A DNA stretch of 57,727 bases, from contig MKVY01000037.1 in the NCBI GenBank assembly GCA_001899525.1, forward strand, positions 408 through 58,134, in the 5' to 3' direction. Every line of letters starts with the position of its first letter. Positions within the stretch are counted from its first letter, which is position 1. The notes under the pieces were generated by a model. That model made no database searches. It was not told the DNA's origin and saw nothing but the letters and a program-made list of their open reading frames with translations. The DNA comes from Rhizobiales bacterium 65-9 (GTDB lineage Bacteria; Pseudomonadota; Alphaproteobacteria; Rhizobiales; Beijerinckiaceae). The position numbers were made by a program, and so were the translations under genes. Shown here piece after piece: positions 1 through 9,365 of this stretch.

Positions 1-580
1 TGCGCGCGCGAGCCACTTCGCGGACGAAAACGCCGGCTTCCAGATCGAAGACGCGGCGCTGGCGGCCGATGGCGGGAATCGGAAAATCAATCTCGACGTC
101 GAGCGAAAAACCTTCATCGGCCGGGCGAAGCTCGCACCAGGACCGCTCATGCTCCACGCGGATCGGCTTCAGGATTTTCAGGAAGCGACGCTTCGCGGAG
201 AGATTCAACACTCCGACCGACTGGATGGCTTCGACGAACGGCCAGGCGCTGCCGTCCATGATCGGGATTTCCGGCCCGTCGATCTCAATGAACGCGTTGT
301 CGACGCCGAGCCCCATCAGGGCGGCCATCAGATGCTCGATGGTCGAGATGGCGCCGGAAGACGCGTCCCCGACGACGGTGCAAAGCTCAGTGGCGCTGAC
401 ATGCTTGTGCGACGCTTCGACGATTCGGTCGCGCCCGCCGTCGAGGCCCGTGCGCTGAAAAACGATGCCGTGCCCCGCCTCGGCGGGATGGATGACCAGC
501 TTCGCCGGCGCGCCGGAATGGACGCCGATCCCGCCAATCTCGACACGATTCTTGACGGTCGTCTGCCTCAAGCCAATCAT
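1..580 (-). CDS. lpxC: UDP-3-O-acyl-N-acetylglucosamine deacetylase, 3' part cut by window edge
   Basis: LpxC is the zinc deacetylase that commits UDP-acyl-GlcNAc to lipid A synthesis in the cytoplasm. The ATG at 580 opens MIGLRQTTVKNRVEIGGIGV, the usual LpxC start, and 193 residues are present before the window ends. The first zinc-ligand motif IEHLMAAL is seen (His near residue 83), followed by DGPEIPIMDGSAWPF, a family signature. The second zinc His/Asp pair and catalytic His lie outside the window. Its place after ftsZ at the end of the dcw cluster is the standard arrangement in proteobacteria. A hairpin terminator between ftsZ and lpxC suggests that lpxC has its own promoter in 581-825, although none is obvious. 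Confidence 0.95.
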   Translation of the reverse strand, partial: MIGLRQTTVKNRVEIGGIGVHSGAPAKLVIHPAEAGHGIVFQRTGLDGGRDRIVEASHKHVSATELCTVVGDASSGAISTIEHLMAALMGLGVDNAFIEIDGPEIPIMDGSAWPFVEAIQSVGVLNLSAKRRFLKILKPIRVEHERSWCELRPADEGFSLDVEIDFPIPAIGRQRRVFDLEAGVFVREVARAR

Positions 581-825
581 CGACCCACCCGATAAAGACA
601 ACGCAATCTCCGCCGTGAACCACGAGCGGCCGCTGCCTGAACTGCTACGCTTGCCTGTGAGATGCCGGCGTCCGACGAATCGTTGCGGCGCCTGTCTTAT
701 TTGCAGCGAAAATAGACCTCGCCTCCGCGACCGCCAAATCACTGTTTCTTACTGTCTGTAACACAGTTCAGCCATAACGGAGGCGGCTGGCGTTTCAGGT
801 TAAAATATAGCCTTTACAAATGATT

Positions 826-849
826 AGGCCCGGGCTGTCGCCCGGGCCT
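826..849 (-). terminator. Hairpin terminator after ftsZ
   Basis: A perfect 10-bp stem (AGGCCCGGGC / GCCCGGGCCT) with loop TGTC sits 24 nt past the ftsZ stop. The downstream minus-strand flank (AATCATTTGTAAAGG) is only moderately T-rich, so termination may be partial. The 293 bp between ftsZ and lpxC holds nothing else that I recognise. Confidence 0.6.
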
Positions 850-873
850 CGAAAGCGTCGGTGAAGGTTGTCC

Positions 874-2604
874 TCAGTTCGCCTGGCGGCGTAGGAAAGC
901 CGGAATTTCCAGCTGCTCCTCCTCCATCGAGCGGACCGAAACCTGGGGCCGTCCGTGCGGATCGAGCTGGCCGTGCGGCGCGCGCGGCTGGGCCGCCGCG
1001 GGCGCCCGCCGGGCGTATTCGGCATGGATCGGCGTCGGGGGCGGCGGAGCGGCCGCCGGCGCCTGCGGGGGCAGGGGCGCAGCTTCGTCCTCCTTGCGGC
1101 CGAGCCCGACCGCCGCGAGGCGCTGCAGCAGCGTCATCCGCTTCGATTCCATGGAGGCCGCGGCGCTGTTTGCGGGCGCGTTCCGCTGATAGGCTTCGAC
1201 CTGCCGTTGCGCGGGAACCGGCAGTTCCTCCATGCGCGGCATGCGGGCCGGCCGGATGACCGGATCGGGCCGCGGCGGAATGAAGGCGTCGGCCGGAGCG
1301 CTCGCCGCCGGCGCATAATGCTGCGGGGCGGGCTGCTGCGCTTCGACCGGAGCGGGAGCCTCGAAGATCTCCTCGAAGGCTGCTTCGAGCGAAGCCGGCT
1401 CATAGGGAGCAGGCTCGGGCTCGGCGGCCGGCTGAAACTGAGCGGCCGGCGCAGGCGCTGGCATGGGGGCCGGAGCCGGAGCGACGGCGACCGGCGCCTC
1501 CATCGGAGGGGCGGCGCGGCGCGCCTGCTGCGCGGCGCGGGCGGCCTCGGCCTGACGCGCGCGCGCTTCCTGCGCGATCCGGTCCGCCACCTCGGCGAGC
1601 CGGCGCTCGGAGGCGGCGTGATCGATCTGCGCGTCCTCGACCCGGTCGATGCCGGTCGCCACCACGGAGACGCGGATCACGCCGTCAAGACTTTCGTCGC
1701 GCGTCGCGCCGAAGATCACATTGGCTTCCTCGTCGACCTCCTGACGGATGCGGTTGGCCGCCTCGTCGATCTCGTAGAGCGTCAGGTCTGAGCCGCCGGA
1801 AATCGAGATCAGCAGTCCGCGCGCGCCCTTCATCGAGGTTTCGTCGAGCAGCGGGTTGGAGATCGCGGCTTCGGCGGCGGCGAGCGCGCGTCCTTCGCCG
1901 GACGCTTCGCCCGTGCCCATCATCGCCTTGCCCATCTCGCGCATCACCGAGCGCACGTCGGCGAAATCGAGGTTGATGAGGCCTTCCTTCACCATCAGGT
2001 CGGTGACGGAGGCGACGCCCGAATAGAGCACCTGATCGGCGAGCGCGAAGGCTTCCGCGAAGGTCGTCTTCTCGTTGGCGATGCGGAACAGGTTCTGGTT
2101 CGGAATGACGATCAGCGTATCGACATGTTTCTGCAGCTCCGAGATGCCGGAATCGGCGATCCGCATGCGGCGCGTGCCTTCGAAATGGAACGGCTTGGTG
2201 ACCACGCCGACCGTGAGGATGCCGAGATCGCGCGCGGCGCGCGCGACGACGGGCGCAGCCCCGGTGCCCGTGCCGCCGCCCATGCCAGCAGTGATGAACA
2301 CCATGTGCGCGCCGGCGAGTTGATCGCGGATCTCGTCGATGACCTCCTCGGCCGAGGCGCGGCCGATCTCCGGCTGCGCGCCGGCGCCGAGGCCCTGCGT
2401 CACCTCGATGCCCATCTGGATGCGGCGCTCGACTTTCGACATCGCGAGCGCCTGCGCGTCGGTGTTGGCGACGACGAAATCGCAGCCGACCAGCCCGCCT
2501 TCCACCATGTTGTTGACCGCGTTGCCGCCCGCGCCGCCGCAGCCGAACACGGTGATGTGCGGCTTCAATTCGCGAATGTCCGGCGCCCGAAGATTGATCG
2601 TCAT
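874..2604 (-). CDS. ftsZ: Cell division protein FtsZ
   Basis: Tubulin-like GTPase that polymerises into the cytokinetic ring. The 576-residue product has the nucleotide-binding loop GGGTGTG at 109-115 and the T7 catalytic loop NLDFAD at 211-216. The GTPase and C-terminal domains end near residue 320. A Pro/Ala-rich linker of more than 200 residues follows, then the conserved tail [16 protein letters not shown] that binds FtsA and other partners. The long linker is typical of alphaproteobacteria. The ATG at 2604 is chosen over an upstream ATG at 2643 because AGAGGAAGG lies just before it and the protein then starts [15 protein letters not shown], as in relatives. It is the last division gene of the cluster, 86 bp after ftsA, in a gap rich in GANTC sites. 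Confidence 0.97.
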   Translation of the reverse strand: MTINLRAPDIRELKPHITVFGCGGAGGNAVNNMVEGGLVGCDFVVANTDAQALAMSKVERRIQMGIEVTQGLGAGAQPEIGRASAEEVIDEIRDQLAGAHMVFITAGMGGGTGTGAAPVVARAARDLGILTVGVVTKPFHFEGTRRMRIADSGISELQKHVDTLIVIPNQNLFRIANEKTTFAEAFALADQVLYSGVASVTDLMVKEGLINLDFADVRSVMREMGKAMMGTGEASGEGRALAAAEAAISNPLLDETSMKGARGLLISISGGSDLTLYEIDEAANRIRQEVDEEANVIFGATRDESLDGVIRVSVVATGIDRVEDAQIDHAASERRLAEVADRIAQEARARQAEAARAAQQARRAAPPMEAPVAVAPAPAPMPAPAPAAQFQPAAEPEPAPYEPASLEAAFEEIFEAPAPVEAQQPAPQHYAPAASAPADAFIPPRPDPVIRPARMPRMEELPVPAQRQVEAYQRNAPANSAAASMESKRMTLLQRLAAVGLGRKEDEAAPLPPQAPAAAPPPPTPIHAEYARRAPAAAQPRAPHGQLDPHGRPQVSVRSMEEEQLEIPAFLRRQAN

Positions 2605-2647
2605 GGCCTTCCTCTCATCATCTTGGTGCGGACCCTGAACCATCCGC

Positions 2648-2722
2648 GATTCACTCGTTGCGGTTCCAGCGCAGATACGCGGCGCCGATTCTAGAAACTC
2701 TCGCGAATCCAGCGCGTGAATC
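2648..2722. promoter_or_regulatory. Cluster of four GANTC (CcrM) sites before ftsZ
   Basis: GATTC occurs at 2648-2652 and 2687-2691, and GAATC at 2705-2709 and 2718-2722. These span the end of ftsA and the ftsA-ftsZ gap. At about 65% GC, GANTC is expected roughly once per 300 bp, so four in 75 bp is dense. In Caulobacter, ftsZ transcription depends on GANTC methylation by CcrM together with GcrA. By analogy this is likely a cell-cycle-controlled ftsZ promoter. No clear -35/-10 pair was identified. Confidence 0.5.
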
Positions 2723-4016
2723 GCTGGATCGCCCCATCCCCGCCGGACCGGCGAAAGCCGCCGCCATTGCGCAGGTCGATGCGATCGATATCCGCCACCT
2801 GCGGATAGACCATCAGTCCCACCACGGCCGAAAAGGCCGGTCCCTTCGCCGCTTCCGGCAAACCCTTGACGCCGAGCGGACGGCCGATGCGCACCGGCGC
2901 GTCGAAAATCTTGCGCGCCAGCTCCGACAGGCCGGTGAGCTGGCTTGCGCCGCCGGTCAGAACGACGCGGCGCCCCGCGCGCGGCGCGTGCCCGGCGTTG
3001 CGCAGGCGGTCGCGCGCCAGTTCGAGGATCTCTTCGACGCGCGGCTTGATCACGCGCACGAGATGCGCGCGCGGCGCCTGCGCCTCGACATCGCGATCGC
3101 CTTCGTCGACCTGCGGAATCGAGATGAGGTCGCGCTCATCGGCCATCGAACTGACCACGGTTCCAAACAGGGTCTTGATGCGTTCGGCGTCCGACAGGCG
3201 CGTCGAGAATCCGCGCGCGACATCCATCGTGACATGATGGCCGCCGACGGCGATTCCATCGACATGGGCGAGGCGCCCGTGATCGAAGGCGGCGAAGGTG
3301 GTGGCGCCGGCGCCCATATCGAGCACGATCGCGCCGATGTCGGCCTCGTCGTCGATGAGGCTCGACAGGCCCGACGCATAGGGCGTCGCGACCACGGCCT
3401 CGATCTCGACATGGCAGCGTTCGACGGCGAGCATCAGGTTGCGCGCAGCGGTGAGATCGCTGGAAACGACATGCAGCTCGCAGGCGAGCTTCGCGCCCAC
3501 CATGCCGAGCGGCTCCTGCACGCCCGACGCGCCGTCGACCGCGAAGGCCGTCGGCAGCGCATGCAGCAGCGAGCGTTGCGGATGGGCGACATTCACCGCC
3601 GCTGCGCCGATGGCGCGGTCGATGTCGGCGGGCGTGATCGGCCGTCCCGTCAAGGGCGCCGCGCCGGCGTGGCGCGACGAGCCGAGCCTTCCGCCGCTGA
3701 GATTGACGATGGCGGAATGCACCTCGACTTTCGCCATGCGCTCGGCGGCGTCGATCGCGTGGCGCAGCGAGCGCTCGACCGCATCGAGATCGACCACGAC
3801 GCCGCCCTTCACCCCAAGGGAGCGCTGATGGCCGACGCCGATCACGCGGCACTCGTGAGTGCGCATGCCGCGCGCCTCTCCGCGCGGCAGCGGCTCCAGT
3901 TCGGCGATGACGCACACCACCTTGTTGGTGCCGACATCGATCACCGACAGCGTGGCGCTCTTGTTGGCGGGAACGCGGCGCATGCGCGGCGTCTGGGGCA
4001 GGCGCGGAGCGGTCAT
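2691..4016 (-). CDS. ftsA: Cell division protein FtsA
   Basis: Actin-fold ATPase that tethers FtsZ filaments to the inner membrane. The 441-residue product has the phosphate-1 loop DVGTNK near residue 27, the second phosphate motif [13 protein letters not shown], the adenosine motif [11 protein letters not shown], and a C-terminal amphipathic membrane-targeting helix ending [10 protein letters not shown]. The ATG at 4016 overlaps the ftsQ stop as ATGA and gives an N-terminus ([14 protein letters not shown]) that lines up with relatives. An ATG at 4034 is the alternative. It lies between ftsQ and ftsZ in the usual order. Confidence 0.96.
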   Translation of the reverse strand: MTAPRLPQTPRMRRVPANKSATLSVIDVGTNKVVCVIAELEPLPRGEARGMRTHECRVIGVGHQRSLGVKGGVVVDLDAVERSLRHAIDAAERMAKVEVHSAIVNLSGGRLGSSRHAGAAPLTGRPITPADIDRAIGAAAVNVAHPQRSLLHALPTAFAVDGASGVQEPLGMVGAKLACELHVVSSDLTAARNLMLAVERCHVEIEAVVATPYASGLSSLIDDEADIGAIVLDMGAGATTFAAFDHGRLAHVDGIAVGGHHVTMDVARGFSTRLSDAERIKTLFGTVVSSMADERDLISIPQVDEGDRDVEAQAPRAHLVRVIKPRVEEILELARDRLRNAGHAPRAGRRVVLTGGASQLTGLSELARKIFDAPVRIGRPLGVKGLPEAAKGPAFSAVVGLMVYPQVADIDRIDLRNGGGFRRSGGDGAIQRFTRWIRESF

Positions 4017-4942
4017 GCGTCGTTCCCGATCCACTTGCCCATTTTCTTCTTGGCGGCGTCGAGGCGAATCTGGGCCGGCTCCGCCGCCAGGCGCACCGTC
4101 ATGCGGTCGGTCTCGCGCAGATCGATCGACAGGATGTCGCGCTCCAGGAGACGCTGATCGCGCTCGGCGCGCGCGAGGCGCTGCAACGCCGAAGCGGGAT
4201 CCAGCTCCGGCAGGCGCACCAGCACGCCGTTGGTCATGGTGAGATTCCAGCGGCGCTCGCCGATGAGCGAGCCGGCGCGAATGCGCGAACGCAGCTCCGG
4301 CGCGGCGTCGAGGAGCGTAACGAAATCCTTCGCGCGCGTGTTGGCGCCCTCGCCGACGACCAGCGGCAGATTGACGAAGCGCGGATCGTTCATCTTTTCG
4401 GTCGGCGTGCCGTCCGAAGCGATCACGCGCAGCTCGCCGTCGCGCTGCCAGACCGCGAACGCCTCGCGTTCGACCAGATCGATGACGAGGTCGTTCGGAT
4501 AGAGCTTGCGCACCGACGCGCTTTCGACGAGCGGCAGCTTGAGGATGCGATCGCGGATCTTGTTGGCGTCGAGGAAGAGAAGCGAGTTGCGCGCGTCGAC
4601 TCCGGAAGCGGCGACGATCTCCTGCTCGCTCAGCTCAACCTGTCCCGAAATCGTGACGCGCTGGACGCCGAATCCGGCGAGGCGGCCGGCGAGATCGAGA
4701 ACCCCGCCATTCGTGTCCGAAAAGCCCTTGATCTCGCCGCCCTGGATCACGCCGAACGCTCCGATCAGCGCAAAGAAGCCGCCGAGCGCGGCCAGGCCGA
4801 GGAAACGGGGCAGCTTGACCCCTTTGTGCTTGAGCCGGCGGGGCGGCAGCGGACGATGAACGACAGCCGGCGACGAACCCTTGGGGATCGCCAGCGGGGG
4901 CGTCGCCTTCACCGATCGCAGGAGGCGTCCTCCACCATCCAT
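4013..4942 (-). CDS. ftsQ: Cell division protein FtsQ (DivIB)
   Basis: Bitopic divisome protein that scaffolds FtsL and the septal synthase in the periplasm. The 309-residue product has a basic proline-rich cytoplasmic tail (PPRRLKHKGVK), one membrane segment near residues 47-68 (FLGLAALGGFFALIGAFGVI), then a POTRA domain beginning at VQRVTISGQVELSEQEI and a beta domain. The start lies 34 nt inside the 3' end of ddl, and its stop overlaps the ftsA start. Both overlaps imply translational coupling. Confidence 0.94.
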   Translation of the reverse strand: MDGGGRLLRSVKATPPLAIPKGSSPAVVHRPLPPRRLKHKGVKLPRFLGLAALGGFFALIGAFGVIQGGEIKGFSDTNGGVLDLAGRLAGFGVQRVTISGQVELSEQEIVAASGVDARNSLLFLDANKIRDRILKLPLVESASVRKLYPNDLVIDLVEREAFAVWQRDGELRVIASDGTPTEKMNDPRFVNLPLVVGEGANTRAKDFVTLLDAAPELRSRIRAGSLIGERRWNLTMTNGVLVRLPELDPASALQRLARAERDQRLLERDILSIDLRETDRMTVRLAAEPAQIRLDAAKKKMGKWIGNDA

Positions 4943-5823
4943 CGCACCAACTCACCGAACGAAATGCCCGCATGGGCGGCTAGCTCCGGCGCCAGGCTCG
5001 TCTCGGTCATGCCGGGCTGCGTGTTCACCTCCAGCCAGACGAGAGTGTCGGTCTCGTCGTCATAGCGGAAGTCTGAACGGCTGACGCCGCGGCATCCGAT
5101 TGATTGATGCGCCGTTAACGCCAACTGTTGAATGCGCTGGTAAATATTTGGTGAAATTTGTGCGGGACACACATGAAAAGAACCGCCCTTGGCGTACTTT
5201 GCGTCATAGTCGTAGAACTCGCCGGTGGCCGCCTTGATCTCGGTGACTCCGAGCGCCCTGTCGCCCATGACGGCGCAGGTCAGTTCGCGCCCGGCGACGA
5301 ATTCTTCGGCCAGCATCACGTCCCCGCACGGCCAATCCGGACGGGTGAGCTCCTGCGGCGGATGCGTCCGCTCCTTCTTGACGATGATGACGCCGACCGA
5401 GGAGCCTTCGTTAACGGGCTTTAACACATAAGGCGGCGGCAGGGCGTGGCGCTTCGCCGCCTCGAACCGCGACAGGACGACTCCCTTGGCGACCGGAATC
5501 CCGGCCGCGGCCGCGACGATCTTCGCCTTGTCCTTCTGGATCGCGAGCGACGAGGCGAGCACCCCGGAATGGGTGTAGGGAATCTGCAGGAGTTCGAGGA
5601 CGCCTTGGATCGTGCCGTCCTCGCCGAAGCGGCCATGCAGGGCGTTGAACACGACGTCCGGCTTCAGCGCGGCGAGTCTCTCGGCGATGTCGCGGCTGAG
5701 TTCGACGCGCGTCACGCGGTAGCCGACGCTCTCGAGCGCTGCGGCGCACGCCGCGCCGGAGCTGAGCGAAACCTTGCTCTCGACGGACCAGCCGCCCATC
5801 AGCACCGCGACATGCTTGGTCAT
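4909..5823 (-). CDS. ddl: D-alanine--D-alanine ligase
   Basis: ATP-grasp ligase that makes the D-Ala-D-Ala dipeptide used by MurF. The 304-residue product begins MTKHVAVLMGGWSVESKVSL and carries LHGRFGEDGTIQG, the ATP-binding segment PYVLKPVNEGSSVGV, and the metal/ligand motif WLEVNTQPGMTETSL. The ATG at 5823 is preceded by GAGGAAC. A run at about 5090-5165 is AT-rich compared with its surroundings although it encodes conserved residues, so it may also hold a promoter for ftsQ-ftsA. Confidence 0.95.
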   Translation of the reverse strand: MTKHVAVLMGGWSVESKVSLSSGAACAAALESVGYRVTRVELSRDIAERLAALKPDVVFNALHGRFGEDGTIQGVLELLQIPYTHSGVLASSLAIQKDKAKIVAAAAGIPVAKGVVLSRFEAAKRHALPPPYVLKPVNEGSSVGVIIVKKERTHPPQELTRPDWPCGDVMLAEEFVAGRELTCAVMGDRALGVTEIKAATGEFYDYDAKYAKGGSFHVCPAQISPNIYQRIQQLALTAHQSIGCRGVSRSDFRYDDETDTLVWLEVNTQPGMTETSLAPELAAHAGISFGELVRWMVEDASCDR

Positions 5824-5901
5824 CGTCGTTCCTCGATTGTCAGGACGGCCCTCGCCCGGACGGCGCAAACGCGCCGATGTAGGGAGGAGAGCACGTTCCG
5901 G

Positions 5902-6846
5902 TCAGTTTGGCGCTCGCGATGGCGAAGCCGCCTCGCCGATCCGTTTGATCTCCCATTCCAGCTCGATTCCGGAATGCTCCTTCACGCGGCGGCGCACCTC
6001 CTCGCCCAGGTTTTCGATGTCCGCCGCCGTCGCGTCGCCCGTATTGATGAGGAAGTTGCAATGCATCTCGCTCATCATGGCGCCGCCGACGCGCAAGCCC
6101 CTGCATCCTGCCGCGTCGATGATTTTCCATGCGCTGTGGCCGGGCGGATTCTTGAAAGTCGAGCCGCCGGTCTTCTCGCGGATCGGCTGCGCCTTCTCGC
6201 GGTGTTCCTGCACCGCCGCCATGCGTTCGCGGATGATCGCCGCATCGTCGCGCTTTCCGCGAAACACCGCGCTGGTGAAAATCACATCCGCCGGCGCCGA
6301 GGATTTGCGATAGGCGAAACCCATCTCCTCGTTGGAGTAGACGACAAGCTCGCCGTCGCGCCGCACGCCGCTGGCGAAGGCCAGAACATCTTTCGTCTCG
6401 CCGCCATTGGCGCCGGCGTTCATGCGCAAGGCGCCGCCGATCGAGCCGGGAATGCCGAAATAGAATTCCAAGCCGCCAATGCCCGCGTCCGCCGCCGTTT
6501 CGGCGACGCGCTTGTCGAGCGCGGCCGCTCCCGCCTCGATCTGGTCCGGCGCGACCTTGCGCGCCTGGCCGAAGCCGCGCGGCGACAGCCGGATCACGAC
6601 GCCCTTCACGCCGCCGTCGCGCACGATGAGATTCGAGCCGACGCCGACCACGGTCACGTCATGCGCGCCATCGAGATGCGCGAGGAAGTAAGACAGATCC
6701 TCCTCGTCCGCCGGGGTGAACAGAACCTGCGCGACGCCGCCGGCGCGAAACCAGGTCAGCTCCGCCATCGCCTGGTTCGCGATCATCCGCCCGCGCAGTT
6801 TCGGCATGCGCGCGGCGAGATCGGGCGTGATGTCGGGGAAACTCAC
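5902..6846 (-). CDS. murB: UDP-N-acetylenolpyruvoylglucosamine reductase
   Basis: FAD/NADPH enzyme that reduces enolpyruvyl-UDP-GlcNAc to UDP-MurNAc in the cytoplasm. The FAD-binding motif [12 protein letters not shown], the substrate motif YRKSS and the C-terminal block [25 protein letters not shown]-type sequence with [10 protein letters not shown] are visible. They place it in the type I family in which the proton donor is a Ser or Cys near this block. The start is taken as GTG at 6846, which overlaps the murC stop as GTGA and gives [20 protein letters not shown]. In-frame codons further upstream lie inside murC. Length is 314 residues. Confidence 0.94.
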   Translation of the reverse strand: MSFPDITPDLAARMPKLRGRMIANQAMAELTWFRAGGVAQVLFTPADEEDLSYFLAHLDGAHDVTVVGVGSNLIVRDGGVKGVVIRLSPRGFGQARKVAPDQIEAGAAALDKRVAETAADAGIGGLEFYFGIPGSIGGALRMNAGANGGETKDVLAFASGVRRDGELVVYSNEEMGFAYRKSSAPADVIFTSAVFRGKRDDAAIIRERMAAVQEHREKAQPIREKTGGSTFKNPPGHSAWKIIDAAGCRGLRVGGAMMSEMHCNFLINTGDATAADIENLGEEVRRRVKEHSGIELEWEIKRIGEAASPSRAPN

Positions 6847-8240
6847 GCTGCAAGCTCGCCCGGCAGCGCATAGGCCCACTGCGTGATCGTGCCCGCGCCG
6901 AGACACACGACATAGTCGCCAGGCTTCGCGATCGCGCGCACCATGCCGGCGAGTTTCTCGGGCGCCTCCAGCGCGCGCGCGTCGCGATGGCCATGCGCCT
7001 TGATCGCGGCGACGAGCGCGTCGCGATCAGCGCCGGCGATCGGCTGCTCGCCCGCCGCATAGACGGGCGCGACGATGACCGTATCGGCGTCGTTGAAGCA
7101 GGTGGCGAAATCGTTGAACAGGGAGGCGAGCCGCGTGTAGCGGTGCGGCTGCATGACCGCGATCACCTTCTCTTTGGTCGACGCGCGCGCGGCGCGCAGC
7201 ACGGCTGCGATCTCGACGGGATGATGGCCGTAATCATCGAAGATAGCGACGCCGTTCCATTCGCCGGTCTTGGTGAAGCGGCGCTTCACGCCGCCGAAGG
7301 AAGCGAGCGCCTTGCGAATCGCCTCGACCGGCATGCCGAGCTCATAGGCGACCATGATCGCGGCCGTCGCATTGAGCGCATTGTGATGGCCCGGCATGGG
7401 CATCATCAGATCGGGAATCTCGACCGTCTTGTTGAGCTTTCTGTCGCGGATGCTCACGCGGAACCGAGAGACGCCGCCGGACAGATCCACCTCCGACAAG
7501 CGCGCGTCCGCCTGCGGATTCTCGCCATAGGTGAGCACGCGGCGATCCTCAATCTTGCCGACCAGCTCCTGCACCGTCGGATGATCGAGGCACATCACCG
7601 CGAAGCCGTAGAAAGGCAGATTCTCGATAAAGGCGCGGAACGCGTCCTTGATCGCATCGAACGTCTTGAAATGATCGAGATGTTCGGGGTCGATGTTCGT
7701 GACGATCGCGACCGTCGTCGGCAGCTTGAGGAAGGTTCCGTCCGACTCGTCCGCCTCCACCACCATCCATTCGCCGGCGCCGAGACGCGCATTGGTGCCG
7801 AGCGCATTGATGATGCCGCCATTGACGATGGTCGGATCGAAGCCGCCCGCATCGAGCAGCGTCGAGACGAGCGACGTCGTCGTGGTCTTGCCATGCGTTC
7901 CCGCGATCGAGACGCATTTCTTGAATCGCATCAGCTCGGCCAGCATCTCCGCCCGCCGCACAACGGGAATGCGCTTCTCGCGCGCCGCCGCGAGCTCCGG
8001 ATTGTCGCGCCTGATCGCCGTGGAAACGACGACGACCTCGGCCGCGCCGAGATTCTCCGCCTTGTGGCCGACGAAACATGTCACGCCTTTGTCGCGCAGG
8101 CGCTGCAGGTTGGCGCCGTCAGCGGCGTCGGAGCCCTGCACCTTGTAGCCGAGATTGGCGAGCACCTCGGCGATGCCCGACATGCCGATGCCGCCGATGC
8201 CGATGAAATGAATCGCGCCGAGCTGGCGTGGCAACTGCAT
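6843..8240 (-). CDS. murC: UDP-N-acetylmuramate--L-alanine ligase
   Basis: First Mur ligase, adding L-Ala to UDP-MurNAc. The 465-residue product has the N-terminal Rossmann motif [16 protein letters not shown], the ATP loop [10 protein letters not shown] near residue 110, the metal motif [10 protein letters not shown], and [10 protein letters not shown]. These are the hallmarks of MurC rather than MurD/E/F. The ATG at 8240 lies 3 bp after the murG stop, so translation is probably coupled. Confidence 0.97.
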   Translation of the reverse strand: MQLPRQLGAIHFIGIGGIGMSGIAEVLANLGYKVQGSDAADGANLQRLRDKGVTCFVGHKAENLGAAEVVVVSTAIRRDNPELAAAREKRIPVVRRAEMLAELMRFKKCVSIAGTHGKTTTTSLVSTLLDAGGFDPTIVNGGIINALGTNARLGAGEWMVVEADESDGTFLKLPTTVAIVTNIDPEHLDHFKTFDAIKDAFRAFIENLPFYGFAVMCLDHPTVQELVGKIEDRRVLTYGENPQADARLSEVDLSGGVSRFRVSIRDRKLNKTVEIPDLMMPMPGHHNALNATAAIMVAYELGMPVEAIRKALASFGGVKRRFTKTGEWNGVAIFDDYGHHPVEIAAVLRAARASTKEKVIAVMQPHRYTRLASLFNDFATCFNDADTVIVAPVYAAGEQPIAGADRDALVAAIKAHGHRDARALEAPEKLAGMVRAIAKPGDYVVCLGAGTITQWAYALPGELAA

Positions 8241-8243
8241 CCG

Positions 8244-9365
8244 TCAGGACTCCGAGAATTCGGGAAGGCGCGCGACGCGGCCGACAAGCGCCGCCAGACG
8301 CGCGGCCGCGTCTGGAACGCCCGCGCTTTTGGCCGCGGCCGCGGCGTTCGTCAACCAGCCCGGATCAGCCATGAGATCGGCGATCTCCTGCGTCAACCGG
8401 AGCGGCGTGAAGTCCGGCTGCATGATCACCCGCGCCGCGTTGATCGAAGACAGCGTCGCCGCGTTCGCGGCCTGGTCCTGATCAAGCGAGCCTGGCAGCG
8501 GCACCAAAATGGCGGGCCGACCAATCACCGCAAGCTCGGCGACGGTTGAAGCGCCGGCGCGCCCGATCACGAGTTGGCTCTGCGCCATCCGTTGCGGAAG
8601 ATCGTTGAAAAAAGGCTCGACCACCGCCTCGATTCCAGCCGCGCGATAGATTCCGCGCGCGCGCTCGACATCCTCCTGCCGCGCCTGCTGCGTGACGCGC
8701 AGGCGCTGGCGCATCTCCTGCGGCAGCGCCGCGAGCGCCGGCGGAACCACGTCGCTCATCACGCGCGCGCCCTGCGAGCCGCCGAACGCGAGCAGGTGAA
8801 GGCCGCCGCCCGGCGCGAAAGGGCGCAGCGGCTGGCGCGCCGCCTCGAGCACCGCCGGCCGCACCGGGTTGCCGACATGCGAAGCCTTCGCCGCGAGTGC
8901 GCCATCGACGCCGCGCACCGTGGCGAAGCCGGTCGCGATCGCCGTGGCGCGACCAGCGAGGAAACGGTTCGCGCGTCCGAGCACGCCGTTCTGTTCATGC
9001 AGGATGGTCGCCGCCCCGAGCAGCGAGCCCGCGAGCATTGGCGGCACGGTGGGATAGCCGCCGAAACCCACGATCGCAGCGGGCGCGATCGTCTTGATCC
9101 GCGACCGCGCGACGATCACGCCGCGCGCCAGCGTGGCGATAGCGCCGAGTTTCGCCAGCGCGGATCCGGACGACGGCGTCGCCGCCGGCAGAGCGTGAAT
9201 CCGACGCGCTGGAAAGTCTTTTGCATAGCCGGCGGCGCGTTCATCCGTGGCGAGCTCCACCGCGACGCCATGCCGTTGCAGCTCCGTTGCGAGCGCCTGC
9301 GCGGGAAACAGGTGCCCGCCCGTTCCTCCCGCTGCGAGCAGCACGACCGATGGTGACGAACTCAC
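8244..9365 (-). CDS. murG: Lipid II synthase, UDP-GlcNAc transferase MurG
   Basis: Peripheral inner-membrane GT28 glycosyltransferase that converts lipid I to lipid II. The 373-residue product begins with the G-loop LLAAGGTGGHLFPAQAL, has the second G-loop IVGFGGYPTVPP and HEQNGVLGRANR, and the UDP-GlcNAc-binding motif VIGRAGASTVAEL with PLPGSLDQDQAANA. The start is a GTG that overlaps the ftsW stop as GTGA. Confidence 0.96.
   Translation of the reverse strand: MSSSPSVVLLAAGGTGGHLFPAQALATELQRHGVAVELATDERAAGYAKDFPARRIHALPAATPSSGSALAKLGAIATLARGVIVARSRIKTIAPAAIVGFGGYPTVPPMLAGSLLGAATILHEQNGVLGRANRFLAGRATAIATGFATVRGVDGALAAKASHVGNPVRPAVLEAARQPLRPFAPGGGLHLLAFGGSQGARVMSDVVPPALAALPQEMRQRLRVTQQARQEDVERARGIYRAAGIEAVVEPFFNDLPQRMAQSQLVIGRAGASTVAELAVIGRPAILVPLPGSLDQDQAANAATLSSINAARVIMQPDFTPLRLTQEIADLMADPGWLTNAAAAAKSAGVPDAAARLAALVGRVARLPEFSES

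Noticed and set aside
2658-4157. Long plus-strand reading frame of 499 codons opposite ftsA
   Set aside because: It is the antisense shadow of ftsA in a GC-rich genome. Its residues are Arg/Ala/His-rich with no motif, and ftsA has clear family motifs.
5411-5425. Possible CtrA box TTAA-N6-TTAAC in ddl
   Set aside because: The canonical spacing is seven bases. With six, the half-sites fall on a different helical phase, so it is not called as a CtrA site.
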